Shown piece after piece: positions 24,336 to 33,167 of a stretch of DNA of 64,000 nt. The DNA comes from Bradyrhizobium cosmicum (GTDB lineage: Bacteria > Pseudomonadota > Alphaproteobacteria > Rhizobiales > Xanthobacteraceae). The stretch covers positions 6,977,501 to 7,041,500 of the forward strand of contig NZ_CP041656.2 in the NCBI RefSeq assembly GCF_007290395.2. The letters run 5' to 3'. The number at the start of each line of letters is the position of its first letter. Position 1 is the stretch's first letter. A program made the translations under genes and the position numbers. The notes below the pieces were generated by a model, which was not told where the DNA came from, did no database searches, and saw only the letters and a list, made by a program, of their open reading frames with translations.

Positions 24336-25600
24336 CAGCCCCCTCCCGCCATATCGGCGCTGCCGACGGCGATTTTGGTCTTCGCACCACTCTTGTCAGC
24401 CACGCGTTTGTACCACGAAATCACCCACGCCACGCCCCACATGATCAGGATTCCGGAGAGACTAATTAGCGCATGCATGAACGGCCCGCCGGAGACTTCG
24501 GCCAGGATGAAATGGCCGGCAAAGGCGAGGAAGACGCCGAGGCAGAAGATCTCGAGGGAATGCGACCCGCACAGGATCAGCGGCCGCAGCCAGGGCGATT
24601 TCAAACCCGACCAGTCCCGCGGCAGGAAACGCACGGTGAGTGCGGCCAGCGCCAGGAAATGCGTGAAACGCAGCACGTCGAGGTTGGTCTTGTCGATTGG
24701 ATACATCCATTGCTCGAGCCGCTTCGGCATCAGGTGGGGCACCTGCGGCACATACCAGGTCAGCGTCACGTAGAACGCCGCCACAAGATAGGCGATCGCA
24801 ATCCACATCGTTACCCGTGACGCCAGAATACGCGACATGCGCCGCGCGCCTCCCAGCGCGCACCAGGCGCCGAACACGAACAGCAATTGCCAGGCAAAGG
24901 GATTGAACGCCCAGAACCCGTTCGGATAGGCCGACAGATAGAGGTCGTACTCCCAGGTCACCGCATAGAGCACGACCGAAAGGCCGAGCGTGACGTCCGG
25001 CCTCCACTTCATCGACCACAGGATCAAAGGCAGTGCCAGCATCAGCACGATGTAGAGCGGCAGCACGTCCATGTTGACGGGACGGAAGCGGAGCAGCAGC
25101 GCCTGCACGATGGTGACATCGGGTTGCTTGAGGAAATCCATGATGCCCATCTCTTCGGTGTAGAGCGGGTTCTCGAAGCTGGTCGCGACGTAGGAGATTT
25201 CGGCGAGGAAGATCGTGAACAGGAAGACGTGGGCGACGTAGATCTGCCAGACGCGCCGCAGGATGCGCGCGGTGGCGATGACGACACCCGACTCCAGCAT
25301 CGCCCGGCCGTAGACGAAGGCCGCGGTGTAGCCGGAGATGAAGATGAAGATCTCGGTGGCGTCGCTGAAGCCGTAATTGCGGATCGTGAACCAGGTCAGC
25401 AGGCTTGCCGGCAAATGGTCGATGAAGATCAGCCACAGCGCGAGACCGCGGAACAGGTCGAGCCTGAGCTCGCGCTCGCCGATGGCGGGCAATGAAATGG
25501 CCGGCGCGGCGGCGCGCGGCCTGACCTCCGCAGGCCTGGCTTCCACGGCCGTGGCGGTCCCTGCGATCGTCGATCCCGTCACTTGGTCGGCAATGGTCAT
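24335..25600 (-). CDS. opgC: OpgC-family membrane acyltransferase
   Basis: A 421-residue inner-membrane protein with about ten hydrophobic segments. The N-terminal LRLDLFRGLALWLIFIDHLP contains the conserved Arg/His of acyltransferase-3-like OpgC proteins, followed by NYGFSDATEIFIFISGYT and RRVWQIYVAHVFLF, family hallmarks. OpgC adds succinyl groups to osmoregulated periplasmic glucans. It is the first gene of a three-gene operon with two exported SGNH-like proteins, a pairing that suggests transmembrane acyl transfer followed by periplasmic hand-on. ATG 25600 gives a long polar N-tail of about 45 residues. Confidence 0.86.
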   Translation of the reverse strand: MTIADQVTGSTIAGTATAVEARPAEVRPRAAAPAISLPAIGERELRLDLFRGLALWLIFIDHLPASLLTWFTIRNYGFSDATEIFIFISGYTAAFVYGRAMLESGVVIATARILRRVWQIYVAHVFLFTIFLAEISYVATSFENPLYTEEMGIMDFLKQPDVTIVQALLLRFRPVNMDVLPLYIVLMLALPLILWSMKWRPDVTLGLSVVLYAVTWEYDLYLSAYPNGFWAFNPFAWQLLFVFGAWCALGGARRMSRILASRVTMWIAIAYLVAAFYVTLTWYVPQVPHLMPKRLEQWMYPIDKTNLDVLRFTHFLALAALTVRFLPRDWSGLKSPWLRPLILCGSHSLEIFCLGVFLAFAGHFILAEVSGGPFMHALISLSGILIMWGVAWVISWYKRVADKSGAKTKIAVGSADMAGGG

Positions 25601-25795
25601 CGGGGCCCGAAACCCTCACGCAAATCGCGACGTTGAAATGGAGTGTACCGGTCCGGCCGTCGTCTCGCAAAGCGGCCGGATCACATCGGGGTGTATTTCC
25701 CCGGGGGGTACTTCCGCGCAAATTCGGGCGGGACGATGTCGCCAAAGCCGCCTGCGGCGTTTGGTTCCCGAGCGGATTTCGGTATGATGGCAGCC

Positions 25796-26188
25796 ATGTA
25801 CCGCGCCGTGACCCGCCAGATCGAAGTGACCGTCGAGCCGAATTTTGTTCCGGAACAGTCGTCGGCCGACCGTTCCCGCTTTTTCTGGTCGTACACCATC
25901 GTCATCACCAATTCCGGTGAGGAGACCGTGCAGCTCAAGACGCGGCACTGGATCATCACCGACGCCACCGGCCGGCAGCAGGAGGTGAAGGGCGAAGGAG
26001 TGGTGGGCGAGCAGCCGACGCTGGCCCCCGGCGAGCGCTTCGAATACACCTCCGGCGTCCCGCTCACGACCGCCTCCGGCTTCATGACCGGCCGCTACCA
26101 GATGGTCAGCGAAAGCGGCGAACGCTTCGAGATCGACGTGCCGACATTCTCGCTGGACAGCCCGGACAACAAGCGGGTGTTGAACTGA
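25796..26188 (+). CDS. apaG: ApaG family protein
   Basis: A 130-residue DUF525/ApaG beta-sandwich protein of usual length. It contains YRAVTRQIEVTVEPNFVPEQ, FFWSYTIVITNSGEETVQL, RHWIITDATGRQQEVKGEGV and the late GFMTGRYQMVSESGERFEIDVP, all standard ApaG blocks. Its molecular role is not settled; links to Co2+/Mg2+ effects and stress are reported for enterobacterial homologues. ATG 25796 fits the known ApaG N-terminus; the longer upstream frame is Gly/Pro-rich and looks untranslated. It diverges from opgC across a gap of about 195 nt. Confidence 0.92.
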   Translation: MYRAVTRQIEVTVEPNFVPEQSSADRSRFFWSYTIVITNSGEETVQLKTRHWIITDATGRQQEVKGEGVVGEQPTLAPGERFEYTSGVPLTTASGFMTGRYQMVSESGERFEIDVPTFSLDSPDNKRVLN

Positions 26189-27106
26189 GGGTGGTGGCTC
26201 TGTGCCTCGACCTATCCGACTGCGTGCAACGCGACTCCACTGATCCCGTCATCCTGAGGTGCGAGGTATGGGACGCAATGCGTCCCATGGCGAGCCTCGA
26301 AGGATGAACGGCCGAGATGCATCGGGGCCGTCGCCCTTCGAGGCTCGCCGAAGAGGCGAGCACCTCTGGGTGACGGTGATGGAGGAGCGTGTGCAGTCTC
26401 CGCAATGACGGAGTATGTGGCAGCTTCGCTCTTCCAGTTTGCGTTTGAACCGCGGACACGCCTTCTCATTCTCGCGGCGCGTTTCGCCCGAGCTTTGCTT
26501 GATCTCTCCACCCTCAAATCCAAGAGGGCGCAGGGAAGACCGGGTGCCGGCGGGCACCCGCGGTCCGCTGCGCGAAGATGTAGCGCAAAAGAACCGCACA
26601 GCAGCATACAGGTGTTGCCGATCACTCAGCCTTCCCTGCGCGATGGTCGGACGGCTTATGCCGTGCTCTCCCGGGAGCCGAACTTTCCTTCTGGCCTCCC
26701 TCGCCCCGCGAATTGACGATGCCGTCCGCCCGGTTGGGCTCGCGCACATCTCCGCAAAGGCTTGACCGTAGCAACGACGGCCAGGACCACACGGTTTTGC
26801 CGTACGCAGCTCATCCGGCTTCGCCAAGAGGCTTCACCGGACTTCGCGCCGCTCGTCCGCGCGCGGCCACGGGCTCACAGGGACTACCCGCCCTGCCCGC
26901 GCCTCTCGCGCACGACGCTGCCGCGTCCACCGCTGGCCCGGCTCGCAACTCGTGACGACGTACGATCGCCCCTCAAGGATGAGCCGGGATGGGCAACACA
27001 TACGCCGTTTCCGAATTTCGGTAAAGTGGAATATTTTTCGGAGGAGAGATTGACAGGCCTGCAGGTGTTTTGCCCGTCGGGTCGCGAGGGCCCGTCGACC
27101 GAGTGC
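26189..27106. other. 918-bp gene-free block
   Basis: Between apaG and the end of hslO no frame looks coding: all frames give Arg/Ser/Pro-rich shadow-like peptides and no start has a convincing ribosome site. The left part holds a palindromic repeat (26247-26378). The rest (about 26400-27060) is unique-looking DNA with a short AT-rich patch at 27017-27043 (AATATTTTTCGG near its end). It could be a decayed gene, a larger dispersed intergenic element or an RNA locus. Confidence 0.6.
26247..26378. repeat. compound palindromic repeat (CATCCTGAGGTGCGAG type)
   Basis: The outer arms CGTCATCCTGAGGTGCGAG and CGAGCACCTCTGGGTGACG are near-complementary. Inner arms CGAGCCTCGAAGGATGA and GCCCTTCGAGGCTCG form a second stem. 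Between them ATGGGACGCA (26268-26277) and TGCGTCCCAT (26279-26288) form a perfect 10-bp inverted repeat with a single central base. Confidence 0.8.
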
Positions 27107-28114
27107 TTACGCGTCCTCCACACCCGCCTCATCCGGCGTGAACTCGTACACCGAAGAGCAGAATTCGCAGGTCACGACGACCTTGTCGTCCTTGACCATG
27201 TCGGCGCGGTCTTCGGCCGAGAAGCTCTTCAGCATCGCACCGACCGCATCGCGCGAGCAGGAGCATTGCGCCTTGAGGACCAGCGGATTGAACACGCGCA
27301 CGCCGCGTTCATGGAACAGACGGTACAGCAGCCGCTCGCCGGAGAGATCCGGATCGATCAGTTCGACGTCTTCGACGGTCTCGATCAGCGAGCGTGCCTC
27401 GACCCAGGCGTCGTCTTCAGCGACCGCGTGCACCTCGACGCCCTCGGGCGCATCGCCGGGATGCAGATCGGCCTGCCGCGCGCGCTCCGGCGCCTTGGGC
27501 AGGAACTGCATCAGCATGCCGCCGGCGCGCCAGCGATGCTTGCCGCCGTCGTTCGAGCGCCACTCCTCGCCGACCGCCAGACGCACGCGCGTCGGGATCT
27601 GCTCGGAGCGCACGAAATATTCGTGGGCGGCATCTTCAAGGCTGCCGCCGTCGAGCGCGACGAGACCCTGGTAGCGGCTCATGTCGGGGCCCTGGTCGAT
27701 GGTCATGGCGAGATGACCGCGGCCGAGCAGCGTGCCGGAATCCCTGATATCGCCGAGACGCTCGGCATCGAAGCGCGCATAGGCGCGCAGGCGATCCGGC
27801 GCCTGGTAGTCGACGACCAGGAACGACACCGGCCCGTCGGTCTGGGCCTGCAGGATGAAGCGGCCCTCGAATTTCAGCGCCGAGCCGAGCAGCGTCGTCA
27901 GCACGATGGCCTCGCCGAGCAGCTTGCCGACGGCGGCGGGATAATCGTGCTTGGTGAGGATCTCATCGAGCGCCGGGCCGAGCCGAACCAGCCGCCCGCG
28001 CACGTCGAGCGCGTCGACCTCGTAGGGCAGCACGGCGTCGTCGATGGGAACCGCCGATGGTGCGCGAACCGGGCCCTCTGGCCCGGTTTTCATGTCAGGG
28101 GATTGGGAAACCAT
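27107..28114 (-). CDS. hslO: redox-regulated chaperone Hsp33
   Basis: A 335-residue Hsp33, a cytoplasmic holdase activated by oxidation. The C-terminal zinc switch is intact: CSC, a 29-residue spacer, then CEFC. N-terminal domain blocks such as LLGEAIVLTTLLGSALKFEGRF and GRGHLAMTIDQG match the family. It has an N-terminal extension of about 20 residues relative to E. coli. It follows argF after a repeat-filled gap of about 280 nt on the same strand, an order frequent in Bradyrhizobiaceae. Confidence 0.93.
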   Translation of the reverse strand: MVSQSPDMKTGPEGPVRAPSAVPIDDAVLPYEVDALDVRGRLVRLGPALDEILTKHDYPAAVGKLLGEAIVLTTLLGSALKFEGRFILQAQTDGPVSFLVVDYQAPDRLRAYARFDAERLGDIRDSGTLLGRGHLAMTIDQGPDMSRYQGLVALDGGSLEDAAHEYFVRSEQIPTRVRLAVGEEWRSNDGGKHRWRAGGMLMQFLPKAPERARQADLHPGDAPEGVEVHAVAEDDAWVEARSLIETVEDVELIDPDLSGERLLYRLFHERGVRVFNPLVLKAQCSCSRDAVGAMLKSFSAEDRADMVKDDKVVVTCEFCSSVYEFTPDEAGVEDA

Positions 28115-28212
28115 GGCGCATTATCTGGGGTCGGAGGGCGGAAATGGAAGGGGGCGCGGGGTGGCGTGCTCCGGATGCAATATGAACTGTACCAAGCCGC
28201 CTCAAACTTGGT

Positions 28213-28355
28213 GTCGTCCCGGACAAGCGCAGCGAAGCGGAGCGCCGATCCGGGATCCATAACCACAGGCCTGAATTTGGCGAAGGCTGTCAGCCTCTAC
28301 CAGCCTGGCACAAGAGACATTCCGCGGTATGGGTCCCTGCGTTCGCAGGGACGAC
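28213..28355. repeat. composite inverted repeat (GTCGTCCC type)
   Basis: Starts with GTCGTCCCGGACAAGCGCAG and ends with CTGCGTTCGCAGGGACGAC. The terminal GTCGTCCC/GGGACGAC are complementary, but the inner arms belong to two related families: the left arm matches the long inverted repeat at 51539, the right arm matches 31541-31659. Confidence 0.75.
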
Positions 28356-28393
28356 AGTTGTCTACGAGGCGGCAACTGAGCATCCCAGCGAAG

Positions 28394-29317
28394 CTACTTC
28401 ACCGCATCAAAACACCAGGCCAGAATGCCCTTCTGCGCGTGCAGGCGGTTTTCGGCCTCGTCGAACACGACCGATTGCGGACCGTCGATCACGTCGTCCG
28501 TGACTTCCTCGCCGCGATGGGCGGGCAGGCAGTGCATGAACAGCGCGTCGGGCTTGGCCAGCGACATCAGCTTCGCATTGACCTGGTAGGGCTTGAGCAC
28601 GTTGTGACGATGCTCGCCCTCCTTGTCGCCCATCGACACCCAGGTGTCGGTGACGACGCAGTCGGCGCCCTTCACGGCGGCTTCGGGATCGGTGCCGAGC
28701 ACGATCGGCGCGCCGGTCGCCTTGATGAAATCGCGCATGACTTTCTTCGGCGCAAGCTCCGGCGGGGTTGCGACGTTGAGCTGGAACTTGAAGCGCTCGG
28801 CGGCGTGGGCCCACGAGGCCAGCACGTTGTTGTCGTCGCCGGTCCAGGCCACCGTCCGGCCCTCGATCGGGCCGCGATGCTCCTCAAAGGTCATGAGGTC
28901 GGCCATCACCTGGCAGGGATGCGAGCGGCGCGTCAGGCCGTTGATGACGGGCACCGTCGCATATTCGGCAAGCTCGAGCAGCGCATCGTGGTTGAGGATG
29001 CGGATCATGATGGCATCGACATAGCGCGACAGCACGCGCGCGGTGTCGGCGATGGTCTCGCCGCGGCCGAGCTGCATCTCGGCGCCGGTGAGCATGATGG
29101 GCTCGCCGCCGAGCTGGCGCATGGCGACATCGAACGACACCCGGGTGCGGGTCGAGGGACGCTCGAAGATCATCGCCAGGGTCTTGCCTTCGAGCGGCCT
29201 GACCGGCTGATGCGCCTTCTGCTTCGCCTTCATGGCGGAGGATGCGGCGAGCATGCTCTTGAGCTCCGCCAGCGGCAACTCGTTGATATCGAGGAAGTGC
29301 TTTGGCGATTTGCTCAT
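28394..29317 (-). CDS. argF: ornithine carbamoyltransferase
   Basis: A 307-residue enzyme making citrulline from ornithine and carbamoyl phosphate. The carbamoyl-phosphate loop is [12 protein letters not shown], and ornithine/catalytic motifs are HPCQ (in [12 protein letters not shown]), DTWVSMGD and [13 protein letters not shown]. The start ATG 29317 overlaps the argD stop by one base (TGATG), showing translational coupling. Length is standard. The anabolic role is inferred from the argD neighbour. Confidence 0.95.
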   Translation of the reverse strand: MSKSPKHFLDINELPLAELKSMLAASSAMKAKQKAHQPVRPLEGKTLAMIFERPSTRTRVSFDVAMRQLGGEPIMLTGAEMQLGRGETIADTARVLSRYVDAIMIRILNHDALLELAEYATVPVINGLTRRSHPCQVMADLMTFEEHRGPIEGRTVAWTGDDNNVLASWAHAAERFKFQLNVATPPELAPKKVMRDFIKATGAPIVLGTDPEAAVKGADCVVTDTWVSMGDKEGEHRHNVLKPYQVNAKLMSLAKPDALFMHCLPAHRGEEVTDDVIDGPQSVVFDEAENRLHAQKGILAWCFDAVK

Positions 29318-30525
29318 CAGCTTGCCGCCCGCTTGGTCTGGCTCGACGAGAGCGCTGCGCATGCGCGCTCGAGCCGCCCGACGCTGTCCTCGATCTCGGC
29401 TTCGGTGACGATCAAAGGCGGCAGGAAGCGCACGACATTGTCGCCGGCGCCGACCGTGAGCAGTTTTTCGCTCCGCAACGCCGCGACGAGATCGCCGGAT
29501 GGCACCACGGCCTTGATGCCGATCAGGAGGCCCTCGCCGCGCACTTCGCTGACCACGCCGGGATGGCGGTCGATCACGGAGGCGAGCTTCTGCTTGAGCA
29601 GCAGCGACATCTTCTGCACATGATCGAAGAAGCCGGGCTTGAGCATGACGTCGAGCACGGCATTCGCCGCCGCGATCGCCAGCGGGTTGCCGCCGAAGGT
29701 CGAGCCGTGCGAGCCGGGCCCCATGCCGGAAGCGGCGTCCGCGCTCGCCAACACCGCGCCGATCGGGAAGCCGCCGCCGAGCGCTTTCGCCAGCGACATC
29801 ACGTCAGGTATGACGCCGGTGCGGCGATGCGCGAACAGATCGCCGGTGCGGCCCATGCCGGTCTGCACCTCGTCGAACGCCAGCAGCAGCCCCTTGTCGT
29901 CGCAGAGTTGGCGCAATGCCCGGAGGAAGGCAGGCGTCGCCGAACGCACACCGCCCTCGCCCTGGATCGGCTCGATCAGGATGCCGGCGGTCTGCGGACC
30001 GATCGCCTTCTTCACGGCCTCGATGTCACCGTGCGGGACCTGGTCGAAACCGTCCATCGGCGGACCGAACCCTTCGAGATATTTCGCCGATCCTGTCGCG
30101 GCCAGCGTCGCCAGCGTGCGGCCGTGGAAGGCGCCCTCGAAGGTGATGATGCGATAGCGCTCCGGATGCCCCTTGGAGAAGTGATGATGGCGGACCAGCT
30201 TGATCACACCCTCCAGCGCCTCGGCGCCGGAATTGCAGAAGAACACGAAGTCCGCGAAGCTTTCATTGCACAGGCGCGCGGCAAGCTTCTCGCCGTCCGG
30301 GCTCTGGAACAGGTTCGACATGTGCCAGAGCTTGGTCGCCTGCTCCTGCAACGCCTTGACCAGCGCGGGATGGGTATGGCCAAGCGCATTCACCGCCACG
30401 CCGGAGGTAAAATCGAGATAGCGCTCGCCATTGGTCGCGATCAGCCAGCAGCCTTCGCCGCGCTCGAAACCGAGGTCGGACCTGGCGAAAACGGGGAGCA
30501 AATGCGGCGCTGCGCTGTTAGTCAT
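29317..30525 (-). CDS. argD: acetylornithine aminotransferase
   Basis: A 402-residue class III PLP aminotransferase of arginine biosynthesis, N-acetylornithine to N-acetylglutamate semialdehyde. Motifs are [44 protein letters not shown], the PLP-lysine region [17 protein letters not shown] and [12 protein letters not shown] 30525 is used; the in-frame GTG three codons earlier is weaker and neither has a strong ribosome site. It is divergent from gcrA across about 450 nt. Confidence 0.93.
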   Translation of the reverse strand: MTNSAAPHLLPVFARSDLGFERGEGCWLIATNGERYLDFTSGVAVNALGHTHPALVKALQEQATKLWHMSNLFQSPDGEKLAARLCNESFADFVFFCNSGAEALEGVIKLVRHHHFSKGHPERYRIITFEGAFHGRTLATLAATGSAKYLEGFGPPMDGFDQVPHGDIEAVKKAIGPQTAGILIEPIQGEGGVRSATPAFLRALRQLCDDKGLLLAFDEVQTGMGRTGDLFAHRRTGVIPDVMSLAKALGGGFPIGAVLASADAASGMGPGSHGSTFGGNPLAIAAANAVLDVMLKPGFFDHVQKMSLLLKQKLASVIDRHPGVVSEVRGEGLLIGIKAVVPSGDLVAALRSEKLLTVGAGDNVVRFLPPLIVTEAEIEDSVGRLERACAALSSSQTKRAAS

Positions 30526-30598
30526 GACTGTCACTTGAATGTTGCGGACGGTGAGCGTGCATTACGCAACGCACCATTCACCGGCCCGGAAAACGAAA

Positions 30599-30623
30599 CG
30601 TGCCGCCTTTTAAGGGCGGCACG
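30599..30623. other. hairpin in the argD upstream region
   Basis: CGTGCCGCC (30599-30607) / GGCGGCACG (30615-30623) is a perfect 9-bp stem with loop TTTTAAG. It lies 74 nt upstream of the argD start, within or near its leader. Its function is unknown; an operator or leader structure is possible. Confidence 0.5.
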
Positions 30624-30686
30624 CGGGACTATCTTATGCCCCGTGAAACGGGTGTCAATGCCGCCCGGAAAGCCTCGCGAAACGCT

Positions 30687-30897
30687 GAATCCGTAGTCTT
30701 GCGGTGGCGATTTTGCGGGATTTCGCCACGGAACATGTGGAAGCGAGTCGGCGGACTCTTGCGCGTGAGTCACGCCATATTGTAGCGTTTGGCTTGTCAG
30801 ATACGACATCTCGTGCGGCAGTTCTGATCTCTAAGTCCTCATGTACCGGCGTAAACGTTCGGGCGGCTCTCGGTGCCCGGCGAGCCTTAAGGGATTC
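30687..30897. promoter_or_regulatory. cluster of five GANTC (CcrM) sites upstream of gcrA
   Basis: GAATC 30687-30691, GAGTC 30745-30749, GACTC 30754-30758, GAGTC 30767-30771 and GATTC 30893-30897, three of them within 27 bp. GANTC is the CcrM adenine-methylation site of alphaproteobacteria, and GcrA acts at methylated GANTC promoters. The density is far above chance for a 5-base motif with one free base. The remaining 30526-30976 sequence shows no gene. Confidence 0.65.
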
Positions 30898-30976
30898 TGA
30901 CGGCACGGGTTTTTCGAGGCTTAGGCATTCGCTGTGCAGCCCCAGGATGGTGGCGCGCGGCGAAGGAAAGGGTGCA

Positions 30977-31489
30977 ATGACCGTTTTGACCTGGTCGGAT
31001 GATCGCGTCGAGCAACTGAAGAAGCTCTGGGAGGCCGGGTTGTCGGCCAGCCAGATCGCGGCAGAGCTCGGTAATGTCACCCGCAACGCCGTGATCGGCA
31101 AGGTGCACAGGCTCGGCCTGTCCGGCCGCGCCAAGAGCCCTTCATCCGCCGCGCCGCGCCCGCGCAAGGCGCGTCCCGCCCAGCACATGATGCGGGTGAG
31201 CCGGCCCATCGCGCGCGGCAACACCGCGCTGGCACAGGCCTTCGAGGTCGAGGTCGAGGCCGAACCGGTCACCTACGACAACGTGGTGCCGATGAGCCAG
31301 CGGCTGTCGCTGCTGGAGCTCAACGAGGCGACCTGCCACTGGCCGGTCGGCGATCCCTCGAGCCCGGACTTCTTCTTCTGCGGCGGCAAGGCGCTCTCCG
31401 GCCTGCCCTATTGCGCCCAGCACTCGCGGGTTGCGTATCAGCCGGCAGCGGATCGCCGGCGCGCGCCGGCCAAGCCGGGTCCGCGCTGA
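30977..31489 (+). CDS. gcrA: cell-cycle regulator GcrA
   Basis: A 170-residue GcrA. The N-terminal DNA-binding helix-turn-helix is WSDDRVEQLKKLWEAGLSAS through NAVIGKVHRLGLSGR. A basic Pro/Arg linker follows, and the C-terminal sigma-70-contact domain carries LLELNEATCHWPVGDP and FFFCGGKALSGLPYCAQHS. It works with RNA polymerase sigma70 at CcrM-methylated promoters to drive cell-cycle genes. ATG 30977 opens the canonical GcrA N-terminus (MTVLTWSDDRV) with GGAAAGG upstream. Confidence 0.95.
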   Translation: MTVLTWSDDRVEQLKKLWEAGLSASQIAAELGNVTRNAVIGKVHRLGLSGRAKSPSSAAPRPRKARPAQHMMRVSRPIARGNTALAQAFEVEVEAEPVTYDNVVPMSQRLSLLELNEATCHWPVGDPSSPDFFFCGGKALSGLPYCAQHSRVAYQPAADRRRAPAKPGPR

Positions 31490-31540
31490 GTTCGTCGCGG
31501 GCGGCCAGTCGTCGCCCGAAGAGGTCTCAACAAATTGGAT

Positions 31541-31659
31541 GTCGTCCCTGCGAACGCAGGGACCCATAATCCCGGTGCACAGTCACCGCGGGATCGTCAC
31601 TCCAAGTCTTCGCCCAACCACGTCCGGTGGTTATGCGTCCCTGCGTTCGCAGGAACGAC
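31541..31659. repeat. inverted repeat (GTCGTCCCTGCG type)
   Basis: GTCGTCCCTGCGAACGCAGG at 31541 is matched by CCTGCGTTCGCAGGAACGAC ending at 31659. Each arm also contains its own small palindrome CCTGCGAACGCAGG. It fills the gap between gcrA and the convergent phoB. Confidence 0.8.
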
Positions 31660-31709
31660 ATCGGAGGATGCGGTAGCAGCCCGCCCGATCACGTCTGCTT
31701 TAGCGAACC

Positions 31710-32417
31710 TTACGTCTGCTCGGCCTTGGCAAACCGATCGTCGAGCGCGTAGCCGGCGCCGCGGACGGTGCGGATCGGGTCCTGCTCGCGGCCGAGATTG
31801 AGCAGCTTGCGCAGGCGGCCGATATGCACGTCGACGGTGCGCTCGTCGATGTAGATGTCGCGGCCCCAGACGCTGTCGAGCAGTTGCTCGCGCGAGAACA
31901 CCCGGCCGGGATGCTCCAGGAAAAACTCCAGCAGGCGATATTCGGTCGGACCGAGGTCGATCGGCCGGCCCGAGCGCGCCACGCGGCGCTTGTCGCGATC
32001 GAGCTCGATGTCGCCGTAGGCCAGCACGGTGGCGAGCCGCTCCGGGCTGGCGCGACGCAGCAGGCCCTTCACGCGCGCCAGGAGCTCCGGCACCGAGAAC
32101 GGCTTGACGATGTAGTCGTCGGCACCGGTCGCAAGGCCCCGCACCCGCTCGCTCTCCTCGCCGCGCGCGGTGAGCATGATGATCGGCAGCTGCTTGGTCT
32201 CCGGCCGGGTGCGAAGCCGCCGGCACAATTCGATGCCGGACAATCCCGGCAGCATCCAGTCGAGCACGATCAGGTCGGGAATGTGCTCCTTGAGACGGGT
32301 GTCGGCGTCGTCGCCGCGCATCACCGTCTCGACGTCATAGCCGTCGCCTTCGAGGTTGTAGCGAAGCAGCTCGGTGAGAGCCTCCTCGTCCTCAACCACC
32401 ATAATGCGTGCGCCCAT
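31710..32417 (-). CDS. phoB: phosphate-regulon response regulator PhoB
   Basis: A 235-residue OmpR-class regulator. The receiver domain has acidic pocket VVEDE, phosphoacceptor Asp53 in VLDWMLPG, Thr83 and Lys105 in DDYIVKPFS. The winged-helix output domain has GPTEYRLLEFFLEHPGRVFS and RTVDVHIGRLRKLLN. It activates genes with Pho boxes under phosphate limitation. It is the last gene of the phoR-pstSCAB-phoU-phoB run. ATG 32417 gives the normal length; the longer frame adds non-conserved residues. Confidence 0.95.
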   Translation of the reverse strand: MGARIMVVEDEEALTELLRYNLEGDGYDVETVMRGDDADTRLKEHIPDLIVLDWMLPGLSGIELCRRLRTRPETKQLPIIMLTARGEESERVRGLATGADDYIVKPFSVPELLARVKGLLRRASPERLATVLAYGDIELDRDKRRVARSGRPIDLGPTEYRLLEFFLEHPGRVFSREQLLDSVWGRDIYIDERTVDVHIGRLRKLLNLGREQDPIRTVRGAGYALDDRFAKAEQT

Positions 32418-32439
32418 CGGGTCGTCGCTCCTCAAGTCG

Positions 32440-33156
32440 TCAGGTATTCGGAACCGTCGTGGCAAAGGTCGTCATGTCGCCCTTCGGCCGCTTGTCGGTG
32501 ATCGCCTGACCTTCGATCATGTAGAACACGGTCTCGGCGACGTTGGTGGCGTGATCGCCGATACGCTCGATGTTCTTGGCGCAGAACATCAGATGGATGC
32601 AGAACGAGATGTTGCGCGGATCCTCCATCATGTAGGTCAGGAGCTCGCGGAACAGCGAGGTGCAGATGGCGTCGACTTCCTCGTCGCCCTTCCACACCGC
32701 CATCGCCGCCGGCAGGTCGTGCGCGGCGTAGGCGTCCAGCACCGACTTGACCTGCTGCTGCACGAGGTCGGTCATGTGCTCGAGGCCGCGGAACAGCTTG
32801 AGCGGATGGAAATCCGTCTCCAGCGCCGCGACGCGCTTGCCCATGTTCTTGGCGAGGTCGCCGATCCGCTCGAGATCGGTCGCAACCCGCATGGCGCCGA
32901 CGATCTCGCGCAGGTCGACCGCCATCGGCTGGCGGCGCGCGATGGTGAGCACGGCGCGCTCCTCGATCTTCTTCTGCAGCGCGTCGAGCTCGGCGTCGAT
33001 GGCGACGACGCGCTGACCGAGCGCGACGTCGCGGCGGATCAGCGCGTCGACGGAATCGACGATCATGCGCTCGGCGATGCCGCCCATTTCCGCGACCAGC
33101 CGGGTGAGTTCCTGCAGGTCGGTGTCGAAGGCCTTTGCGGTATGTTCAGTACCCAT
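32440..33156 (-). CDS. phoU: phosphate signalling protein PhoU
   Basis: A 238-residue all-helical protein with two PhoU repeats: TRLVAEMGGIAERMIVDSVDAL with RRQPMAVDLREIVGAMRVATDLERIGD, and FRELLTYMMEDPRN with LMFCAKNIERIGDHATNVAE. The E/D-xxx-D-R-I-GD clusters bind metal. It conveys Pst transport status to PhoR. GAGGAGACGGGAC precedes ATG 33156. It starts 11 nt after pstB. Confidence 0.95.
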   Translation of the reverse strand: MGTEHTAKAFDTDLQELTRLVAEMGGIAERMIVDSVDALIRRDVALGQRVVAIDAELDALQKKIEERAVLTIARRQPMAVDLREIVGAMRVATDLERIGDLAKNMGKRVAALETDFHPLKLFRGLEHMTDLVQQQVKSVLDAYAAHDLPAAMAVWKGDEEVDAICTSLFRELLTYMMEDPRNISFCIHLMFCAKNIERIGDHATNVAETVFYMIEGQAITDKRPKGDMTTFATTVPNT

Positions 33157-33167
33157 GTCCCGTCTCC

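Noticed and set aside
28115..28393. A promoterless fragment of a transposase between hslO and argF
   Set aside because: Only dispersed inverted-repeat arms are present; no frame shows transposase motifs.
26762..29623. 953-codon plus-strand open frame across hslO and argF
   Set aside because: It runs antisense to two certain genes with intact motifs, and its peptide is rich in Arg/His/Ala with no domain. It is an antisense shadow typical of GC-rich coding DNA.
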